From contig CAZNPH010000003.1 of NCBI GenBank assembly GCA_964574985.1, positions 1 to 64,000 of the forward strand: a stretch of 64,000 nucleotides of DNA, read 5' to 3'. The notes under the pieces were generated by a model, which worked only from the letters and a program-made list of their open reading frames with translations, had not been told where the DNA came from and did no database searches. Positions 1-7,028 of this stretch are shown piece by piece (the first letter of the stretch is position 1; the number at the start of each line of letters is the position of its first letter). This DNA comes from CAZNPH01 sp964574985 (GTDB lineage: Bacteria; Bacteroidota; Bacteroidia; Bacteroidales; SM23-62). A program made the translations under genes and the position numbers.

Positions 1-85
1 TAGAAGCGAATATTTAAAAATCATTTCAGGGAGTACCCTGGTAAATAGTTACCAAAAAAGTTAAAACCATATTAAAACCAGACAT

Positions 86-120
86 AAAAAAAAGCCTCTT
101 AGCGAATTGCTGAAAGGCCT
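86..120 (-). terminator. Rho-independent terminator downstream of tRNA-Val
   Basis: Read on the minus strand, this is an imperfect stem of about 11 pairs (AGGCCTTTCAGC against GCTAAGAGGCT, one mismatch and two G-T pairs) with a 5-base loop. A run of eight T follows it directly. It lies just after the 3' end of the minus-strand tRNA-Val, which fits a terminator for that transcript. Confidence 0.7.
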
Positions 121-133
121 ATTATTACTGAGT

Positions 134-207
134 GGGCGATGTAAGATTCGAACTTACGACCCCCTGCTTGTAAGGCAGGTGCTCTGAACCAGCTGAGCTA
201 ATCGCCC
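134..207 (-). tRNA. tRNA-Val (anticodon TAC)
   Basis: The minus strand folds as a 74-nt cloverleaf. The acceptor stem is GGGCGAT/ATCGCCC, the D arm contains AGCTCAGCTGGTTCAGAGC, and the anticodon stem CCTGC/GCAGG encloses the loop CTTACAA, giving anticodon TAC. The T arm contains GTTCGAATC. CCA is not encoded. Confidence 0.95.
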
Positions 208-585
208 ATGCATGAACTTCGTTCGCGGGTCAGGTGAGTTCAGGCGCATGCAAATATAGAGGACAAAATACAAAACACCAAGAAAATCAATCCGTTTTTG
301 TGCCAGCTTAAATGGTAATCATTGTTTTCGTAACTTGATTTTTGTTTCTCACAGCATACAGGGTTTTTCCACGACCCATTTCAATGAAACCCCCATCACC
401 GGACCTGTGTCAAACCGCCGTTCGGAGACAAAAAGCCATGAATATTTCTATCAACATAGTTTTTGCATATAGGTATTCGCCGGCCAGGTACATTGTTATT
501 TGCCATTTACAACTGGTCAAGGCGCCGATGATGCATCTGGAACTGGTGGATTTCAATTCAGGAAAGTAACAACCGGATAGTTTCT
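208..585. other. Intergenic stretch, no convincing gene
   Basis: This AT-rich spacer lies between tRNA-Val and the 3' end of the phosphatase gene. The only structured part is a copy of the 102-bp dispersed repeat (385-486). A 75-codon plus-strand reading frame runs through the repeat, but it has no recognisable protein features and I do not call it a gene. Confidence 0.6.
385..486. repeat. Dispersed repeat, copy A (MITE-like)
   Basis: The copy starts TGAAACCCCCATCACC, has AGACAAAAAGCCAT in the middle, and ends in a decayed ATAGGTATTCGCCGGCCA. It is the same length (102 bp) as copy C at 57933-58034, and shares both ends with the shorter copy B at 17546-17610. In the better-kept copies the ends are inverted (AACCCCCAT versus ATGGGGGTT). 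This is the most diverged right end of the three. Confidence 0.65.
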
Positions 586-1290
586 CTATTTGCTTTCCAT
601 GTTGGGCAGGATATAGAGCCGGCCCTCATCGATATCCCAGGCAGCCAGGTTGCCGAGGTCATCGTAGATTGTATATACACAGCCTGCATCCAGATTGATC
701 AGCTTTGAGGACGGATCGCGGAGGGTTTTTTGTATTTCTTCAACGGAAACGGGCGTGTGCCCGTGAATGATCTTTCTGCCTCCGGCCTTTTCCGCATCGT
801 ATTCTCCTTCCCTGGACCATACCATGGCATCCTTATCACGGAAAGGCTCTTCGCTTGCGAATGAGAATCCGGCATGCACGATGTAATAATCCTCCAATTC
901 ATGATAATAGGGGAGACTGCCCATGAAATCCCTGTATTTCCGGGGGATTCTTTCCAGTATTCCCGGTTGGGCCAGAAGGGACCAATCGATCCCGAAGGAT
1001 TTCAGGGTTGTTTCGGCTCCGTTCTGTATCCAGAGGGAAAGGTTCCACTTGCTCATTCCGGCTTCCAGCATCATTTTTTCATGATTGCCCCGTATGGGGA
1101 AAAGCATATAACCTGATCCCTGCAGATGGATGATATAATCCAGCACTTCCCGGCTGGAAGGCCCGCGGTCGATGTAATCCCCCAGAAGATACAGGTTGTC
1201 GGCGGGTTCCAGGCGGATCTGTTCTTCCACCATTTTCCTGAAAGTGCGGTAACACCCGTGTACGTCCCCGATGACTATCCTGCGGTTCAT
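586..1290 (-). CDS. Calcineurin-type metallophosphoesterase (PPP/ApaH-like)
   Basis: This 234-residue protein has the full metallophosphatase signature: GDVHG near the N terminus, GDYIDRG, RGNHE, then HAGF and HGHTP towards the C terminus. These residues hold two metal ions in the PPP family of Ser/Thr protein phosphatases and the related ApaH diadenosine tetraphosphate hydrolases, so a phosphoester substrate is certain but its identity is not. I start at the ATG at 1290 because it overlaps the upstream sulfatase stop as ATGA. The longer reading frame adds 17 low-complexity residues inside the sulfatase gene. It is the last gene of a hypA-hypB-sulfatase-phosphatase unit, so it may be translationally coupled. 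Confidence 0.85.
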   Translation of the reverse strand: MNRRIVIGDVHGCYRTFRKMVEEQIRLEPADNLYLLGDYIDRGPSSREVLDYIIHLQGSGYMLFPIRGNHEKMMLEAGMSKWNLSLWIQNGAETTLKSFGIDWSLLAQPGILERIPRKYRDFMGSLPYYHELEDYYIVHAGFSFASEEPFRDKDAMVWSREGEYDAEKAGGRKIIHGHTPVSVEEIQKTLRDPSSKLINLDAGCVYTIYDDLGNLAAWDIDEGRLYILPNMESK

Positions 1291-2765
1291 GGGTTGGTTG
1301 TGTTTTCGACAGGCAGACTGGCACTGACTTCCAGCAGCCATTCCTCCAGCAATTCTTCCATCATTCCGGCTTTGTCCGGATTTTTTTCGACCAGGTTCTC
1401 CGTTTCACCCGGATCGCTGTTCAGATCATAGAGTTCCCAACGGGGGCCTTCATAATACTTCATGAGTTTCCATCCCTTGTAAATTATCGAACTAACCGGG
1501 GTTGTGGTTTCATAATAGTGGGGGTAATGAAAGAAGAGCGGACGCTCAATGTGTCGGGTCGAATCTTTCATCAGGGGGAGCAGACTCACCCCGTCGAGTC
1601 CGGCTAAGGTATCGGCCGCTGCACCCGATCCCAACAAATCCATGACGGTGGGCAGAATGTCAATGGTGGAGATGGATTCGCTGCAATCCCGGCCGGTGGT
1701 AATGCCCGGACAATAAATGATGGCCGGCACCCGCAAACCCCCTTCATACAGTGAACCTTTTCCGTTTCTCAGGGGATAATTGTCGGTGACTTTGCGGCCG
1801 TCCCAGTAATTGATGTATCCTCCGTTGTCGGAATAAAAAATGATCACGGTCTTGTGCTCAATATCCAGATACCGGATCTTGTTCATGATCCTGCCCACAT
1901 TTTCATCCACGCTGGCCACCATGGCTGCATATTGCACATTCTGGTGCCTGTAACCGGACTGTTTCCTGTTTTCATAATAATGGACCCATTCGGGTTCACC
2001 TTCGGTGGGCACGTGCACGTTGTGAAAGGATAGATGAATAAAGAAAGGCCGGCCGGAAAAGTCTTCCATGATCTTGATGGCTTCATCGGTCAGCCGGTCT
2101 GTCAGGTACTCCCCTTCCCGCTCAAGCTCGTAATCCCCGAAAACATTCCTTTCGAGTCCGGGTACATACCTTTTCGAATTGTAAATCATCCCGCTGTACG
2201 GATAAAAATAACCGGCGGGCGTACCCCAGTGGGTTCCTCCAACGTTGATGTCAAATCCCTGGTTCTCGGGGTAATGATCCGGTCCGCCCAGATGCCACTT
2301 CCCCACATGTGCGGTCACATATCCTTTTTTCTTCAGAAGTTCGGGAAGGGTGTGCTCTTCCAGAGGCAAATCACCCAGCACATCGGGAGGAATCAGTTTC
2401 CGGTTGAAAACGGAGTTGATCGCAGACTCACTCCAGATGGTCATGTTCAGGTGTCCGGGGAATTTACCGGTCATAATGGAAGCTCTTGTGGGGGTGCTGA
2501 CCGGGGCGGCTGCATAGGCCCGGTTGAACTTCATGCCTTTTTCCGCCAGTTGATCAATGTTGGGGGTTTCATGAAAATCGGCACCGTAACAGGAAAGATC
2601 CGACCAGCCCAAGTCATCGGCAATGATCAGAATAATGTTCAGGTCCGGTCCGTTGCCGTCCGAAGAATTGGCCCCGGAATGGACACATCCTGTCAGAGAT
2701 GCTGCCAGTATTGAAGAACCCGCCAGAAATAAGAATTTGGAGCAATTATGTTGGCCCGGTATCAT
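1287..2765 (-). CDS. Lipoprotein arylsulfatase (type I sulfatase family)
   Basis: The N terminus is a lipoprotein signal with lipobox LTGC, so the enzyme should be anchored in the envelope. The alkaline-phosphatase-like sulfatase fold is shown by IIADDLGWSD (metal-binding Asp pair), the motif STPTR of the SxPxR type, GKWHLGG and YSDNGG. The Ser in STPTR would be converted to formylglycine by an anaerobic sulfatase-maturing enzyme, which is not in the window. The substrate is unknown, perhaps a sulfated glycan. The ATG at 2765 overlaps the hypB stop as ATGA and is my preferred start. An in-frame ATG at 2777 would add MAEK and cannot be excluded. Coupling to hypB is odd because the functions seem unrelated. 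Confidence 0.9.
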   Translation of the reverse strand: MIPGQHNCSKFLFLAGSSILAASLTGCVHSGANSSDGNGPDLNIILIIADDLGWSDLSCYGADFHETPNIDQLAEKGMKFNRAYAAAPVSTPTRASIMTGKFPGHLNMTIWSESAINSVFNRKLIPPDVLGDLPLEEHTLPELLKKKGYVTAHVGKWHLGGPDHYPENQGFDINVGGTHWGTPAGYFYPYSGMIYNSKRYVPGLERNVFGDYELEREGEYLTDRLTDEAIKIMEDFSGRPFFIHLSFHNVHVPTEGEPEWVHYYENRKQSGYRHQNVQYAAMVASVDENVGRIMNKIRYLDIEHKTVIIFYSDNGGYINYWDGRKVTDNYPLRNGKGSLYEGGLRVPAIIYCPGITTGRDCSESISTIDILPTVMDLLGSGAAADTLAGLDGVSLLPLMKDSTRHIERPLFFHYPHYYETTTPVSSIIYKGWKLMKYYEGPRWELYDLNSDPGETENLVEKNPDKAGMMEELLEEWLLEVSASLPVENTTNP

Positions 2766-3610
2766 TTTTTCAGCCATTCATACCATTCCTGAAGACCTTC
2801 TCCCGTCTTGACCGACATTTCCAGCAACTCAATGTCAGGATTTACCTGCAGGGCATATTGCCGGCACTTTTCCATGTCGAAATCCACATAATCCAGCAGG
2901 TCGGTCTTGTTGATGATGCACAGGTCAGCCGTTTCGAACATGGTCGGATACTTGACAGGTTTATCATCCCCCTCGGTCACACTGACGATGACCACCCGCC
3001 GGTCTTCCCCCAGATCAAACAAGGCCGGGCAAACCAGGTTGCCCACATTTTCGATCATCAGAATGGCATTTTCCTTGATCTCCAGTTTCTTCACGGCCCG
3101 GTTAACCATGTCTGCATCCAGGTGGCAACCCGCTCCGGTATTGACCTGAACCACAGGAACCCCGGATTTTCTGATCCTTTCGGCATCATTCATGGTCTGC
3201 TGATCTCCTTCGATGATGAAAAAGTCCTTCTTTTGGTTCATGTCCCGGATGGTTTTCTCGAGCAGACTCGTTTTTCCTGATCCCGGGGAACTCACCAGGT
3301 TAATGCACAGGATGCCCCTGGCCTCGAAGTAACCACGGTTCCTTTCGGCCAGCAAATTGTTCCTGCCCAGCACATCCTGTTCCAGCTCAATGCGGCGTGG
3401 TTCCGTTACCGCATGCCCGTGGGTGTGATGTTCACCGGGGTGATGCCCGTGGGTGGGATGTTCACCGGGGTGATGCCCGTGGGTGTGATGTTCACCGGGG
3501 TGATGCCCGTGGGCATGGGTATGTATATGATCATGCTTATCTGTATCCTTTCCCGGAATCAATATTTTTACCTGTTCTCCCGGTTGTCCGCATCCGCAAA
3601 TGTCACACAT
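2762..3610 (-). CDS. hypB: HypB, nickel-binding GTPase for hydrogenase maturation
   Basis: HypB delivers nickel to the large subunit of [NiFe] hydrogenases, using GTP hydrolysis and working with HypA. The N terminus MCDICGCG carries the CxxCGC nickel site known from E. coli HypB. Residues about 28-70 are extremely His-rich, built from three tandem 10-residue repeats of the type HHPGEHHTHG, a likely nickel-storage segment. The G domain follows with P-loop SSPGSGKT, the GDQQT segment, NVGNLVCP and NKTDLL. The 282-residue length is normal for a His-rich HypB. hypA lies 72 bp upstream on the same strand and the sulfatase start overlaps its stop. Confidence 0.97.
   Translation of the reverse strand: MCDICGCGQPGEQVKILIPGKDTDKHDHIHTHAHGHHPGEHHTHGHHPGEHPTHGHHPGEHHTHGHAVTEPRRIELEQDVLGRNNLLAERNRGYFEARGILCINLVSSPGSGKTSLLEKTIRDMNQKKDFFIIEGDQQTMNDAERIRKSGVPVVQVNTGAGCHLDADMVNRAVKKLEIKENAILMIENVGNLVCPALFDLGEDRRVVIVSVTEGDDKPVKYPTMFETADLCIINKTDLLDYVDFDMEKCRQYALQVNPDIELLEMSVKTGEGLQEWYEWLKK
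3414..3503 (-). repeat. 30-bp tandem repeat inside hypB (3 units)
   Basis: Three nearly perfect 30-bp units (3414-3443, 3444-3473, 3474-3503) are followed by a partial fourth. The units differ at a single position, which turns one HHTHG into HPTHG. Each unit keeps the reading frame and encodes ten residues, four or five of them His, so copy number can change without breaking the protein. Confidence 0.9.
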
Positions 3611-3682
3611 ATTTATTCTGTTTTAGGCGCCGTCATTCGATCCGTCACTGATTTTCTGCAAAGATAGAAAAAAAGACTGTAC

Positions 3683-4024
3683 TCATTCGAGCAGGACGGA
3701 CTTAACACGTAATTCCCTTCCCCGGATGATATCGGGCGGTGCATGGCCGCATTTGGGGCAGGGTTCATAATTGTTGTCCACAGCATACTCATGGGAGCAT
3801 TCCACACACCGGGCTTTTCCGTTAATTCTGTGGATATTTACCTTCGCTCCTTCCATGATTGAATTTTTCACCGCCGATTCCATGGCAAATTCCAAAGCGT
3901 CAATGACCACACCCGACAGATCGCCGATCTCCAGTTCCACTTCCAGCACTTTACCGGATTTTTCTTTCTGTGCGTGCTCTGAAACAATATCGATGATGTT
4001 CAGTGCAATGGAAAACTCGTGCAT
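3683..4024 (-). CDS. hypA: HypA, nickel/zinc metallochaperone
   Basis: The 113-residue protein starts MHEFSIA. The His2-Glu3 pair next to the N terminus forms the nickel site of HypA. A zinc-ribbon with CVEC and CPKC sits at about residues 72-92. Size and order match HypA/HybF proteins, which dock with HypB and the hydrogenase large-subunit precursor to insert nickel. It is the first gene of the hypA-hypB unit and is divergent from the CBS-domain gene. A Rex-like palindrome lies about 110 bp upstream of its start. Confidence 0.97.
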   Translation of the reverse strand: MHEFSIALNIIDIVSEHAQKEKSGKVLEVELEIGDLSGVVIDALEFAMESAVKNSIMEGAKVNIHRINGKARCVECSHEYAVDNNYEPCPKCGHAPPDIIRGRELRVKSVLLE

Positions 4025-4134
4025 TGATCTAAATTTAATGCAAATTTATGATTATCCCGGTAAATGACGTCGCTCCGGCAAATACAATTATCACCCATAG
4101 AAGTATCAACAATTCCGGGTATTAAATATGATTA

Positions 4135-4152
4135 TTGTGACATTTTCCACAT
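4135..4152. promoter_or_regulatory. Candidate Rex operator
   Basis: TTGTGACATTTTCCACAT matches the Rex consensus TTGTGAA-N4-TTCACAA with conserved TTGTG and CACA half-sites at exactly the right 8-base spacing, and three mismatches over the 14 specified bases. It lies between the divergent hypA and CBS genes. A functional Rex is encoded at 18890. Control of the maturation genes by NADH/NAD ratio would make sense but is inferred from one site. Confidence 0.45.
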
Positions 4153-4157
4153 ATTTT

Positions 4158-4184
4158 TTTGCTCATTCTTTTTTTCTTATATTG
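4158..4184 (+). promoter_or_regulatory. Possible Bacteroidota-type promoter for the CBS gene
   Basis: A TTTG at 4158-4161 and TATATTG ending at 4184 resemble the -33 TTTG and -7 TAnnTTTG elements of Bacteroidota sigma factors. The -7 box lacks one T and the spacer (16 bp) is slightly short. The candidate Rex site sits immediately upstream of the -33 element. Confidence 0.25.
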
Positions 4185-4259
4185 CCTTTTGTTAAGATAC
4201 GGACAGAATTTTAACCGGTTCAACTGTTTTATTATTCATTTAAACAAAACCCAAAAAAT

Positions 4260-4709
4260 ATGGCCACAGTCAGTCAGATCTTGAAAACAAAAGGGCACGA
4301 GTACTACAGCATCAAACCGCAGGAAACGGTTTTTGAGGCGCTGAAAAAAATGGCAGAAAAAGACATCGGAACTTTGATGGTTATTGATGATGAAGGCAAA
4401 CTGATCGGTATGTTTTCCGAAAGGGATTATGCAAGAAAACTCGTCCTGCACGGTCATTCATCCAGAGACAGCAAAGTGGAGGAATTCATGTCCACTCAGC
4501 TTTACTGTGTATCGCCGGACGATACTACCCTGGACTGTATGGCACTGATGACCAAGCAGAAGGTACGTCATCTTCCTGTACTGGACCAGAACAAGATCGT
4601 GGGGATTGTTTCCATCGGTGACGTTGTCAACCAGATCATCCACGAACAGCATGTAACCATTGAAGACCTGGAGAATTACATTACCAGTGGCGGTTACGGG
4701 ACTACCTGA
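4260..4709 (+). CDS. Stand-alone two-CBS-domain protein
   Basis: The 149-residue protein consists of two CBS motifs in tandem (about residues 12-65 and 75-130) with typical stretches such as DIGTLMVIDDEGKLIGMFSERDY and RHLPVLDQNKIVGIVSIGDVV split over the two repeats. CBS pairs bind adenosine nucleotides and usually act as regulatory modules, but no partner domain is present here. It is transcribed alone, divergent from hypA and convergent with hypE (10-bp gap). No direct link to hydrogenase is evident beyond position. Confidence 0.9.
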   Translation: MATVSQILKTKGHEYYSIKPQETVFEALKKMAEKDIGTLMVIDDEGKLIGMFSERDYARKLVLHGHSSRDSKVEEFMSTQLYCVSPDDTTLDCMALMTKQKVRHLPVLDQNKIVGIVSIGDVVNQIIHEQHVTIEDLENYITSGGYGTT

Positions 4710-4719
4710 CCAAAGGTGA

Positions 4720-5733
4720 TCAGCAGATCCTGGGAAGCTGTTCCCCGGCCAGCATATCCATGATCCTTTTTCCCCCGATTGCCGTCTCAAGAACTACCTG
4801 CCCTGCATGGCGGCCGGTGATCTCTCCGATCATGGCCGCGAACTTGCCCAGGGGGTGTTCCTTCATACAGGCCATTATTTTGTTAGCTTCCCCGGGGTCA
4901 ACCACCAGCACCACCTTGCCTTCATTGGCTACATACATGGGATCAAAGCCCAGTACCTCGCACATGCCCCTGACTTCTTCCCTGACCGGGACCTTTTCTT
5001 CCCGGACATCGATCCCCAGTCCGGTCATACCGGCCAGTTCCGCAAGCACCGTTGCCAGTCCGCCCCTTGTCGCATCCCGCATGAACCGTATGCCGGATGA
5101 AGTTTCCAGCACATTTCCGATCAGGGAAGACAAACTGGCCGAATCGGAAGAAAGTCCGGTCGAAAAACTCAGCGACTCCCGTGCAGCCATCACCGCCATT
5201 CCGTGATCGGCAATGTGTCCGTTGATCAGGATCACGTCTCCGGGAACCACCTTCCCGGCGGTACCCAAATGTAAAAATTCGGGGCGGACCTCCCCCACGC
5301 CTGAGGTGGTAATGAAAATCTTGTCGCATTTGTTGCGGTCGACCACTTTTGTATCGCCGGCGACAACGGCCACACCTGCATTTTTTGCTTCCCGGGCCAT
5401 GGATTTCACGATTTCTTCCAGATCCCCCAGCGCAAGCCCTTCTTCGATAATAAATGAAGCGGTCATATACAGGGGTTTTGCCCCGGCCACTGCCAGGTCA
5501 TTGATCGTTCCGCATACGGCCAGGTGCCCGATGTTCCCTCCCGGAAAAAAAACAGGATCCACCACATAGGCATCGGTGGTAAATGCAAGATATTTGCCGG
5601 GGGCCGGAAGGATGGCCGAATCGGATTGTTTTTTCAGTTCGGAATGGTCAAAATACTTCATGAACAACCCGGTGATCAGCTCATGTGACATTCTCCCGCC
5701 GCTCCCGTGTCCAAGCAATACGGTCTTATTCAT
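4720..5733 (-). CDS. hypE: HypE, carbamoyl-dehydratase forming the hydrogenase cyanide ligand
   Basis: HypE takes a carbamoyl group from HypF onto its C-terminal Cys and dehydrates it to thiocyanate for transfer to the iron on HypCD. The protein belongs to the PurM/SelD/ThiL-type ATP-binding fold: LGHGSGGRMSHELI at the N terminus, DAYVVDPVFFPGG, VVAGDTKVV and MRDATRGGLATVLAE. It ends in PRIC, the essential terminal Cys motif of HypE, so the C terminus is intact. Its start overlaps hypD by 8 bp within hypF-hypC-hypD-hypE. Confidence 0.98.
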   Translation of the reverse strand: MNKTVLLGHGSGGRMSHELITGLFMKYFDHSELKKQSDSAILPAPGKYLAFTTDAYVVDPVFFPGGNIGHLAVCGTINDLAVAGAKPLYMTASFIIEEGLALGDLEEIVKSMAREAKNAGVAVVAGDTKVVDRNKCDKIFITTSGVGEVRPEFLHLGTAGKVVPGDVILINGHIADHGMAVMAARESLSFSTGLSSDSASLSSLIGNVLETSSGIRFMRDATRGGLATVLAELAGMTGLGIDVREEKVPVREEVRGMCEVLGFDPMYVANEGKVVLVVDPGEANKIMACMKEHPLGKFAAMIGEITGRHAGQVVLETAIGGKRIMDMLAGEQLPRIC

Positions 5734-6817
5734 ATTTTATGTCGCTGTATTTATAATCCGCGAAACATGCCCCTTCGGGCGATACCATGCACGTACCCAC
5801 CGGATCTGCAGGCGTACAAACCCTCCCGAACAATTTACAGTCCGCCGGCGTCTTCACTCCCTTCAATATCTCCCCGCAGATGCACCCTGCATCTTCCCGG
5901 AGAGGTTCTGTCTTCACACCGGTTATGCTCCCGGCATCATAACGGGCATACTTTTCCCTGATCCCGAGTCCGCTCCCCTTCAATACCCCCAGTCCGCGCC
6001 ACCAGTCATCCCGGATACTGAAAACTTCCTCCATGATCTTTTTTGCCTTCAGGTTGCCTTCCTCACGGACTACCCGTCCGTACTGGATCTCAACGGATGG
6101 ATTGTTGTCCTCCACCTGGCGGACCAACATGTAAACAGACTGTAAAATATCCACCGGTTCAAAACCCGAGATCACCACGGCTTTTCCATACTTTCCGGCC
6201 AGGGGTTTGTAGATGCCGGATCCGGTGATGGTGCTAACGTGGCCCGGACTGATATACCCGTCCAGCATGACACCTTCTTCCACCAGGGCTTCCATTACCG
6301 GGGGCATGATCTTGTGCGAGGACAAAACAAAAAAGTTGTTTATTTTTTGACGGCTGGCAGCCAGGATTCCTGCCGCCGTTCCGGGAGCGGTGGTCTCAAA
6401 TCCGATCCCTGGAAAAACGATCCTTTTTCCTGGATTCTGCGAGGCGATGCGCAAAGCATCCATTATTGAATAAATGATCCTGATGTCGCGGCCTGCGGCT
6501 TTCTCTGAGTCCAGGGTGGAACTGGATCCGGGGACCCTGATCAGGTCACCGAAGGAGGCAATGATCACATCATCCAGCCGGGCCAGGGCCACCAGATGAT
6601 CGATGAATCCGCGTCCGGTCACACAAACCGGGCAACCGGGTCCGGACATCAGCCGGATGTTCCCTGGCAACAGGGATGGGATCCCGAACTTGCGGATGGC
6701 CATGGTATGGCCCCCGCATACTTCCATAAACGATACGGCTTTTTTTGAGGTCCGTTGGATCTGCCGGACCAGACGCCTGACCAGATCCTTGTTCCTGAAT
6801 TCGTCAATGAATTTCAC
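5726..6817 (-). CDS. hypD: HypD, Fe(CN)2CO assembly scaffold
   Basis: HypD and HypC together carry the iron to which CN and CO are attached. Seen in the 363 residues: MEVCGGHTMAIRKFGIP (active-site Cys), MSGPGCPVCVT, FPGIGFETTAPG, ISGFEPVDIL and a C-terminal Cys-rich segment (CICGEIL, CKLFGRVC, CMVSPEGAC) that binds a [4Fe-4S] cluster in characterised HypD proteins. Both ends overlap neighbours (4 bp with hypC, 8 bp with hypE), implying tight co-translation. Confidence 0.98.
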   Translation of the reverse strand: MKFIDEFRNKDLVRRLVRQIQRTSKKAVSFMEVCGGHTMAIRKFGIPSLLPGNIRLMSGPGCPVCVTGRGFIDHLVALARLDDVIIASFGDLIRVPGSSSTLDSEKAAGRDIRIIYSIMDALRIASQNPGKRIVFPGIGFETTAPGTAAGILAASRQKINNFFVLSSHKIMPPVMEALVEEGVMLDGYISPGHVSTITGSGIYKPLAGKYGKAVVISGFEPVDILQSVYMLVRQVEDNNPSVEIQYGRVVREEGNLKAKKIMEEVFSIRDDWWRGLGVLKGSGLGIREKYARYDAGSITGVKTEPLREDAGCICGEILKGVKTPADCKLFGRVCTPADPVGTCMVSPEGACFADYKYSDIKYE

Positions 6818-7026
6818 TCCTCCATCTCCCTGATCAACCGGATGGTTTCCATTGCTTCCTTTTCGGATATCTTCTGCAGTGCAAAACCGGTATGCAAAAG
6901 TACATAATCCCCGACCTGCACATCATCAACCAGTTGCAGACCGGTTTCCACAACCGTTCCCCCGATGGAGGCCCTGGCTTTGTCTCCTTCAATGGACAGA
7001 ATTTTGGCGGGTATGCTCAAACACAT
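6814..7026 (-). CDS. hypC: HypC, hydrogenase assembly chaperone
   Basis: This 70-residue HypC/HupF protein begins MCLSIPAKIL. Cys2, exposed after Met removal, binds the Fe(CN)2CO unit and the precursor large subunit. The rest is a small beta-barrel with VGDYVLLHTGFALQKI near the C terminus. It lies 2 bp after hypF and overlaps the hypD start by 4 bp. There is only one HypC in the window although two hydrogenases are encoded, so it may serve both. Confidence 0.97.
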   Translation of the reverse strand: MCLSIPAKILSIEGDKARASIGGTVVETGLQLVDDVQVGDYVLLHTGFALQKISEKEAMETIRLIREMEE

Positions 7027-7028
7027 AT

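Noticed and set aside
342..569. 75-codon plus-strand frame between tRNA-Val and the phosphatase
   Set aside because: It runs through repeat copy A and has no recognisable protein feature.
3414..3515. Possible CRISPR or intergenic tandem array
   Set aside because: The 30-bp units are head-to-tail without spacers and lie in frame inside hypB, where they encode a His-rich segment.
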